64,000 nucleotides of DNA from Mesostigma viride (taxonomy: Eukaryota > Streptophyta > Mesostigmatophyceae > Mesostigmatales > Mesostigmataceae), in NCBI GenBank assembly GCA_009746045.1, contig RPFO01000154.1, positions 3,830,281 through 3,894,280 of the forward strand, in the 5' to 3' direction. Below, in pieces: positions 43,594 through 64,000 of the stretch. The notes beneath the pieces were generated by a model. That model saw only the letters and a list, made by a program, of their open reading frames with translations, was not told the origin of the DNA and ran no database searches. A program made the position numbers and the translations under genes. Within the stretch, counting starts at the first letter, position 1. Every line of letters starts with the position of its first letter.

Positions 43594-46500
43594 CTACTTC
43601 AACACCACGTAGTTGGCTTGGCTCTCTGGGACAAACAACACCCACAGGAACGAGACCGCCATGCCAAAGGCGCCGATGCACCACGCGGCCAGGCCGAGTG
43701 ACAGTTGGCGCGCGAGCATGCCCGCGACCAACGGACCAATCACGGCGCCCACACTAGACAGGCAGCGCCAGACCCCAAGAAAGATCACCCTGCCCTTCCC
43801 CCTGGGGGCGAAGTCAGCCCCCATGGTGATCATCATGCCGCCGCTCAGCCCATTGCCCAGCCCGACGATGATGGACGCCAGCAACGCGGCACGAACATCG
43901 CGGGCAAAGCCTAGCATGCTGATGCCGCCGGAGAGGACGATCATGGCTGCTACACCTGTCGGCTTGCGGCCAAACCTGGGGAAAGGCAGGGAGGGGTGGT
44001 GAGGGTCATGCTTTGAGCGCATATAATCAGTCACAATGTCGGCGCTATCAGTGTGCTCGTGGATCATGTTGTTGAATCACTATAATGTCCTAGTGATCCC
44101 CATCGCATCCTACTACTGTAGGTTGATGTGCCCAGAAAAATGAGAAATCCTAGGTCAAAGGTGCTCCAGCTGAGAGGCCCCCACGACTTCAAACTCCAGA
44201 CTAGGCTGACTTGAGGGTGAACCACTTTACCGGATTGGCCAATGACTGTGCACACATGCACAACGGATTCAAGGAAAACAGCACTCGTGCCTCCATCTCC
44301 ATTCTAACACATGTATTTTGATAATCTGCATTATGAGCGATCGATCGTGCGAACAAATATCTATGTATGTTATTATATTACAATTACGTATTTCATGGCC
44401 ACCGGCAGTCCATCGTGCATAAACAGGTCAACCATCACGCATGTGCACGAAATAAGCCAATCCAATGCATTCTGCGCTCTTATCACTTACTACTGTACAT
44501 CAATGAGACAACCAGAAACTGCTATGTATTTATATCAACCGTAAAGTACCCACCGGTCCGTGCAGTAACCCGCCGGGTAGAACATGGCGGTGTCGACCCC
44601 AAACATGAGCGCTGTGATCAGCCCCACTTGGCCCTTGGTCAGCCCCAGTGTGTCCGTCGCCACCAGCGGCAGCAGGAAGCTGCGGCTCTGGCGCAGGCAC
44701 TGCAGCGCCAGCACTACGCCACCATAAAGGAACTGCCGCCAGTATGTTACCAACACAGACGCAAGCGTGGGCGGCCTCTCGGTCACGCTCGTGTTTGGTA
44801 GACTAGCAAGTGTGCTGGTGTTATCTGACGGACCATTGATTATGCTGTCACCCTGCACGTTTCCTCTTGTGAAAGCCGCTGCGTCTGTGTCACGCAGTCG
44901 CCCACCGTTGCTGCCGCTTTTCAGGCCACGGGGTGAGATCCTATTCACCGTGCCATAATCAACATCACTCGTGGTTTTCGCACCATTCGTTTTCATCGCA
45001 TTATCCGTTACCTGGTCACCGGCAGTCCGGCCGGGAGTCGCCCCTGCCACGTTGGCGTCACCTTCGGAACATTTGCTGGCATCTGAACCAGCATACCTGC
45101 TGGCGTCCGGCAGAGCTGCTGCGTCGTCTGTGCCGGGAACACGCGGCGCCACACATGCACTGCTGGCATCCGCAAAGGCATTCACCTCCCACCGGCCCAG
45201 CGGGTGCGTACCGTTTTGGGCCTCGCCAGTCCCTCGGGCCGTGCCAAAAATAGAACCGTGGGATCCCGCAAGCACGTCCCCGCCATCCTGGGAGACTGCT
45301 ACATGCGCGATCCCCCCCCGGCTTGTGGGACCTGTCAAACCTGCCTCCACATCCACCGCTTCTCCCCCCTGCCCGATCGTTGACGGGCTCCCAAAGTCTC
45401 CGTCCGACGACCCCCATCGGGCAAGCCTGCGATGGCTGGGTGCCTCCCATAGCCCGCCGCTTGTGCTGACCGCTGCCACACCATCCACCTGGACGCAGTG
45501 TTCGCCAGAATTACTCCGTTGATGCTCGCCAGAATGAGTCGCCAGCCCGTGGCGCTCGCCAGCCTTGGTATACCGACCCCCCTCTACCCCCCAATCAATA
45601 TCGTGGCCGCCCGCCCCACTCACGATGTCATGCTCGCCACAGGTACTCACCAGATGCTCACCAGGACTAGGCCTAGTCCCCCCACCAAGCATGGGCTCCA
45701 CCACAGCGTCCGTCGAAACGGGCAGTGGGGATGTGCCACCTGGCGACCCTGTGCCCGCAGGCGGTGCGGTGACATCCCCCCATCCATGCGGCGGCTTGCT
45801 GGCAGTGCTGCGACGCGATGACTTGGGCGGCAAGGGTGACGGCTCGTCTTCGTGGCCGGATACGGCCGCGTACTTTGATGCTGCCATACATGGCAGTTTG
45901 ACAACCCTACAGATAAGCTTGGCGGCCCGGCCGGGCAACGCAGAGGCTGAAGCCCATGCTAAATATAGCGCGCCATAGCGTGTCTTGCCTTTGCCTTGTA
46001 TGCCGTCATCCCGAGATCCGCCCATGGCCACTGGTTGCTCTCCTTGGTGTCTATCATGTACGACTCCATGGGACGAGGTTGAGTAGCCCAAGCTGAACAC
46101 GAACACTGTCGCGACCAAAAAGATACCCGCGAGCACAAAGGGCCAGCGAAGGCCTAGGCGCTGGGCCATGAGGCCCCCAGCCAGGGGGCCCAGGGTCCAC
46201 CCGGCGCGGGTGAAGCCGCCCATGAACGCCACCGACCGGCCCCGGATCCTCGCATCCAGGTCGCCGACCAGCCCGTGGCGCGCGACGCCGAAGAGGGAGA
46301 AGCCGAACCCGATGGTGACCTGGGCCGCCAGCAGAAGCCACAAGTTTCCGCAGGCGCTGCTGAGAAAGGACCCGACGGCCATCACGAGCCCTCCAACGAC
46401 GACGCTCGGCCAAGTGCCCAGCCTCTCCGTGACAACGCCACAAGGGATATCCGAGAGCATCTGCCCCAACGGGCGGCCGGAGACTACAGCTCCGGCAATG

Positions 46501-46652
46501 AGGTCATCCGTGCCGCCGGCGATGTTTCGTCCGAATAGCGGGAGAACGGGAATGACCACGCCATCACTTATGGCGAGGGTAAAGGAGGGGACATGCAAGA
46601 TCCACAGCGACGAGAAGAAAGCCTTCAGTAGCGATGGCGTCGGTTCCTCCAT
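43594..46652 (-). CDS. Major facilitator superfamily transporter B, two exons
   Basis: Exons 46652-44554 and 43975-43594 (minus strand) join in phase 2, giving 826 aa and restoring TDRFGRKPTG at exactly the codon where MFS A is split. The start at 46652 (MEEPTPSLLKAF) was chosen over the ATG at 46724 because it aligns with MFS A. Both halves match A closely: GRPLGQMLSDIPCGVVTERL after TM2, ARHGLVGDLDARIRGRSVAF around TM4-5, RQFLYGGVVLALQCLRQSRS at TM7, GNGLSGGMMITMGADFAPRG in TM10-11. The central loop between TM6 and TM7 is about 430 residues, rich in Gly/Ser/Thr/Asp and unrelated in detail to that of A. The substrate is unknown. The stop is TAG at 43596-43594. Confidence 0.88.
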
Positions 46653-47614
46653 CGTCCTCGATTGACCGGTAATCCCAGAAGAGACAGCAGGGAAGAATGT
46701 GAAGCCGCCTTGAAGCGCTACCAAGCCGCCCTACAGCTAACATCCCCCACCTCAGCTGTAGCCGAGGATTGATTACTGCAGGGCTATGCTTGTGGCGTTT
46801 TTATCAACAAGGCTGGGTGTACAATGAATATTACTCGGACCCCAGGTTGATCCGATCCGCGTTTGAAGTAAGAAGGTGGGCGCGCAAACTCTTCTGCCTG
46901 GCTCGTTTCGCCATGCATTATAATGCCAAGATGCGAACAAAGATGCGAACCGCGTGATTGGTATCGAGCGGCACGTTGCAAGCGCTACGGTAAGGTGGAC
47001 AGACCAGTAATACGTGACGCTTTGCAGAGTCGCCCTTCGGCACTTACATGTGGGCACGTGCCCTACCGGACGCCTACCGCGTTAAAACATTGGAAACCCT
47101 CGTGGACCCGAGTTGGGTGGTGCACGCGCGTGGTCAGCGTAGTCGACACGTGGCCGCTCATAAGCGACCAAAGACCCGGCAAGTCAGCAAGCCTAGAAAA
47201 CCATTTCCGTTTGCGATGTTCGCCAAGTCAGTCAGTCCGTTGGAAGCCCACGCCGGTCATGCTAGCCGAACAGAGATTGTATAGCAACTTGTTCGCCAAG
47301 TTGGCTTAGATTATGTCTACACAGCGTCAGCAATCAATTAGACTTTTGGATCCTAACTGGCTATAACCTACAGGATTGGGACTAATGACCAAAGTATTGG
47401 CCAACTGAAGGGCCAACTCTCCGGCCAACATTGAGATTGGAGACATCGCAGTACGGCCCATAACGTTCTCCCTTGTGCTGCCATTCTTGGATAGGTGGCG
47501 AGGTGCCGAGGTGGAGCGTTGGGCTCATACCACGATGACGTGCTTTCCACCATAAAGCCGACGGGAGGCAACGTTATTCACGCTGCGTCCTTGCGGGAGG
47601 ATGAGGGCGCAATA
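46653..47614. other. Upstream regions of MFS B (-) and the IleRS gene (+)
   Basis: A divergent arrangement, so both promoters should be here. No motif or other gene recognised. Confidence 0.4.
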
Positions 47615-48252
47615 ATGTCGCAGACACTCCGATTTTCTGCCGCTTGCCCGGCGGCCGCTGCATGGCCTGCCAACGGGATGATGAACACTGGTCGCGTTTC
47701 GAGGTCGTTGGGCCCCCGGTTTTTGTCGGTCGTAAGGGGTCTGCCCGTCGCCTCGAGCCACAAGGTAAACCGTAGAGGAGTTTCTGTAAATTTAGATATT
47801 ACTGTGAAGACAGATTGAGCCTAATCAGCCTCTAGCATCTCGCTGCTTTGTTTTTGCTGTGTTTGCGTTGCGTGCATTGGCGCCGCTGGTAGCAAGCAAG
47901 CTCACTGCTTTTTTTGCACGAAATGGCAATTTACATGTTACGTTGCCTGCGCGCACTGCAACGCTGCACGACTATGGGTACATATGCAATGGCATTGTTG
48001 TTGCTCCCGCATTTCTGCAGAGAAACGGCCAGAAGTTTCAAGTCCCAAAAGTTAGACGCGAGTTGTGGAAAGGGGCTGTGTTTGCTTCTTCCGAGAATGG
48101 CAGCGGGGAAGGGGGCTTATCGGATAAAATGTCAGTGGACGAGATTTTGGGAGACGGCCCTGACCCAATGTTCGACCAAATGCAGCAGTGGCGGCTAGAG
48201 CAGAAGGGAAAGCGCGTTAACGTCGCATCAAAATTCCAGGTGGACGATGCCG
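47615..48252 (+). CDS. Putative 5' exons of the organellar IleRS gene (transit peptide)
   Basis: Exon 47615-47764 encodes a 50-residue start with few acids and many Ser/Ala/Arg (MSQTLRFSAACPAAAAW, then GRVSRSLGPRFLSVVRG), as in organelle transit peptides, and ends at AAG|GTAAAC. The next exon, 48021-48252, begins at TTTCTGCAG|AGAAAC and ends at GCCG|GTGAGT. Phases fit (0, then 1), and joining to 50258 gives a GAG codon. The middle part (MSVDEILGDGPDPMFDQMQQ) matches nothing I know, so these two exons could instead belong to a separate small gene. In that case translation would run on to 48389 and end in a hydrophobic segment (LGGLVSLVVAAFMVWSLPIL). Confidence 0.5.
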
Positions 48253-48765
48253 GTGAGTCCTTGCACCAATGTATTATTAAGGTTATTCCTACGAATATTT
48301 ATTTTGGCACCTCAATGGCGCGCTGCTTGGGGGGTCTGGTCTCGCTGGTAGTCGCTGCATTCATGGTCTGGAGCTTGCCAATATTGTAATATAGCCCCAT
48401 GCCCTGCAGTGAAGCTGCGCATACTATATGGGGCGTGTGCAATGCCATGGGCCCTGACATTCCTTCCCTTCGTTTCCCACCCTCCATGCCCGCCCTTCAT
48501 TCTTTCCCCAACTATTAACCAGCATAGATGATTTTGGATCAGTACTAGGCTTTTTTCATAATTAGCTGAAAAGCCAACTAGCAATTCAGTTAATTTAACC
48601 AATAATTGGGATTCTGTGGTACCCTTGTTACCCAGTTCCGGGCTGCCATTTGACCGTTACATCTGCTTCCACGGCCACGGCCACCACCACGGCCACCACC
48701 ACTGCCATCACCGCTGCCACTGGCCACTGCCACGGCCACTGGCCACTGCCACTGACACTGACACT

Positions 48766-49187
48766 GACACCGCCACCGCCACTACCGCCACCACCACCAC
48801 CACCACCACCACCACCACCACCACCACCACCACCACCACCACCACCACCACCACCACCACCACCACCACCACCACCACCACCACCACCACCACCACCACC
48901 ACCACCGCCACCGCCACCACCACCACCACCACCACCACCACCACCACCACCACCTCCACCACCACCACCACCACCACCACCGCCACCGCCACCACCACCA
49001 CCACCGCCACCGCCACCGCCACCACCACCACCACCACCACCACCACCACCACCACCACCACCACCACCACCACCACCACCACCACCACCACCACCACCAC
49101 CACCACCACCACCACCACCACCACCACCACCACCACCACCACCACCACCGCCGCCACCACCACCGCCACCACCACCACCACCGCCAC
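48766..49187 (+). repeat. (CCA)n trinucleotide array in a putative IleRS intron
   Basis: About 420 bp of ACC triplets with scattered CCG and CCT variants, preceded by a short CACTGACACTGACAC run. The poly-Pro, poly-Thr, poly-Gly and poly-Val frames here are artefacts. Confidence 0.97.
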
Positions 49188-49551
49188 GTTGTATCTGGTT
49201 CCTCATTGCACGGTTCCTAGCGGCCATTCCTTCACTATATCTGCCAGCATGCATTCTCGGTCAGTGGCCCTGCCCGCATGGTATGCTGTAAGGGTCCTTT
49301 GCTAGCCCCTCAGCCTTGTTGCAGTGCAGCCTTAATGGCACTTAATGCGCATCCATAATGGCTTCCTTAATTTGCGTCGTTGTGACTTACTAATGCATAT
49401 TAGAACACACCCGTAACACATATTTTTAAAATGCATCCAAAACATGCTTCTCTAATGCAGGTATGACATGCAGCTGGCACATACACAGCGGTAGCTTGGG
49501 CCTTGTGGACGAAGGAGCAAATGTACTTTGGCGCAAATATGATAAATTGAA

Positions 49552-49731
49552 AGAAGGAAGGAAGGAAGGAAGGAAGGAAGGAAGGAAGGAAGGAAGGAAG
49601 GAAGGAAGGAAGGAAGGAAGGAAGGAAGGAAGGAAGGAAGGAAGGAAGGAAGGAAGGAAGGAAGGAAGGAAGGAAGGAAGGAAGGAAGGAAGGAAGGAAG
49701 GAAGGAAGGAAGGAAGGAAGGAAGGAAGGAA
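49552..49731 (+). repeat. (GGAA)n microsatellite
   Basis: About 180 bp of pure AAGG repeat in the same putative intron. The LPSF and KEGR frames are artefacts. Confidence 0.97.
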
Positions 49732-50257
49732 TGATAGGAGTACATGGCCCGTGGCTGCTGCTTTAGTTCCCAAGTGCCGACGCATCGACCTGCATGCCTC
49801 ACGTGTGTGCACCGTGCGGCCTCATGCCACAAAGCTTGTGAAGGTGCCGTGGCCGTGGGAAAGGTGTGTTGAGCGCATGCTATTTACAGGCCTCGTTAAA
49901 TGAATGTGTCACTCATGCCTCCCAGAGCCTCATACAAGCCTCTCTGGGGTCTTGGGGAGTGGCTGCCATTTGCGTCCAGAGGCGCATGCTACGGAGGTCA
50001 ACAAAGGAAGCAGAAAAACAGGGAAAGGCAGGCACAAATTTTTATGCAACTAAAATTTTACTTCTACGCTTTTTTACTTCTACATCCACGGACATGCCTG
50101 CCCGCCTGGCCCCCCGCCTGCCTGCCTGCCCATGCCTCATCTCCCTCTGATTCACTTGCCCTATCCGCTTGCCCTATCCGCTTGCCCTATGAGCTTGCCT
50201 TATTGCTTGCGCCATACGGTTGCCCTATTGCTTATCCTATCGGATCTTTCCCACCAG

Positions 50258-63166
<12,909 letters not shown>

Positions 63167-64000
63167 GTGAGCAGTGAGCATCGATTCATACCAGTCCTAG
63201 TCTGTACAGCATGTAGGATTGGCGGCTGCGTGGCCAGGTGCAGCCTTCTCACCAGCGTCGCTGCCGAGGTTGACCAGACGTCGTCACGGTGTTGGTGTTT
63301 GTGTCCTTTAGGACCCATGGTAGTACTTATGCGTGAGGTTGTGGTGGTACGGGTAGCACTGATGCATGAGATTGTGCTAAAGCCAGGGTTTCCTTTGAGT
63401 TTTTTGCACCAATTGGCGGCCACATGCCTCATAAATGGGCGGCGACACGCCACCAATAAAAACACTGACTAAATTGTGTAGCATCGCTCTTGTCATCAAG
63501 CGCTGCATTCCCACCAGGGGCGCCACGGAGGGTGACCGTGACGGTGCTAGTGCCGATACATGTGCTAGTGTTCATGAGTAATTAAGTTGGGTTCACGGAT
63601 GGCCAGGCGCAGGGTGCTTATCAGCATCACCGGGGAGGGCGAGCACGGCGGTAGGTGGCGGTCGAGGTTGCTATTGCTGCCGCCAGGTGGCGCAATCATC
63701 GATGATCTTGTTTATTTTTCAGCCTTTTTTTTGTTTGTTTCTTTTTCAGCTTCGGGAGGCAACCTTGTAGGGTTGAAAGCCAACCGTATCAACCGCTTGA
63801 AGCGTGCCAGGTCTCCATAGGTACATCACGCACGCCTCCAAGCGAAGCAAATCGCTTGACGAACTGTGCCAGAGAGAACGACTGTCGTGATCAATGTAGC
63901 CTTTACTATATCATCGTTTTGTTGCCATTCCTACCGCCGGGCGCGAGCTATCCGGCTACCACTACCAGTGTGACCTTCATGACATCGTGTACGGCATGCT
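63167..64000 (+). other. IleRS intron sequence to the window end
   Basis: No further IleRS exon was recognised. Degraded copies of the preceding exon end occur near 63243, 63515 and 63610. Confidence 0.5.

Noticed and set aside
48616-49305. Poly-Thr, poly-Pro, poly-Gly and poly-Val ORFs
   Set aside because: All are frames of one (CCA)n array.

Overview
This is nuclear DNA of a eukaryote. Coding regions are split by many GT-AG introns with polypyrimidine-CAG acceptors. Intergenic DNA is long, and microsatellites and minisatellites are very abundant. One gene encodes an organellar (plastid/mitochondrial type) isoleucyl-tRNA synthetase resembling the land-plant and algal enzyme. An alga, probably green, is the best guess; this is inference. 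Genes recognised end in TGA, TAG and TAA, so the code looks standard.

Layout. 1-2455: AT-rich DNA without a recognisable gene. 2466-17043: a tandem array of three actin-like genes (about 5026-7144, 8728-12305, 14864-17043) sharing both intron positions, plus two tail-only fragments (2466-3390, 12870-13328). Two of the actin-like proteins carry an Ala/Glu/Gln-rich C-terminal extension in place of the actin C-terminus; in one it holds about 30 copies of an EQAKQ-type pentapeptide. The third ends like ordinary actin. 17044-22443: intergenic DNA with dispersed repeats and a 5'-truncated LINE. 22444-25606 (-) and 43594-46652 (-): two paralogous MFS transporters with a very long central loop and an intron at the same codon. 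26690-33927 (+): a seven-exon NADH-pyrophosphatase-type Nudix hydrolase whose last exon encodes a PHPT1/janus phosphohistidine-phosphatase domain, apparently as a fusion. 34206-43020: a transposon-rich block. It contains LINE pieces, a complete young LTR retrotransposon that encodes only Gag (35181-37965) and a hAT-type MITE (40166-40829). 47615-63166 (+): a 16-exon organellar IleRS that runs off the right edge of the window.

The most unusual pattern is that introns of the IleRS, Nudix and one MFS gene repeatedly contain degraded or near-perfect copies ('echoes') of the adjoining exon edge together with its splice site. Some are tandemly amplified (5 x 87 bp, 3 x 83 bp, 2.4 x 104 bp). I found this at about fifteen exon borders, and no named feature type explains it.

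The genes do not form an obvious pathway. Local duplication (actins, MFS pair, exon edges, satellites) and transposition are the forces that shaped the window.
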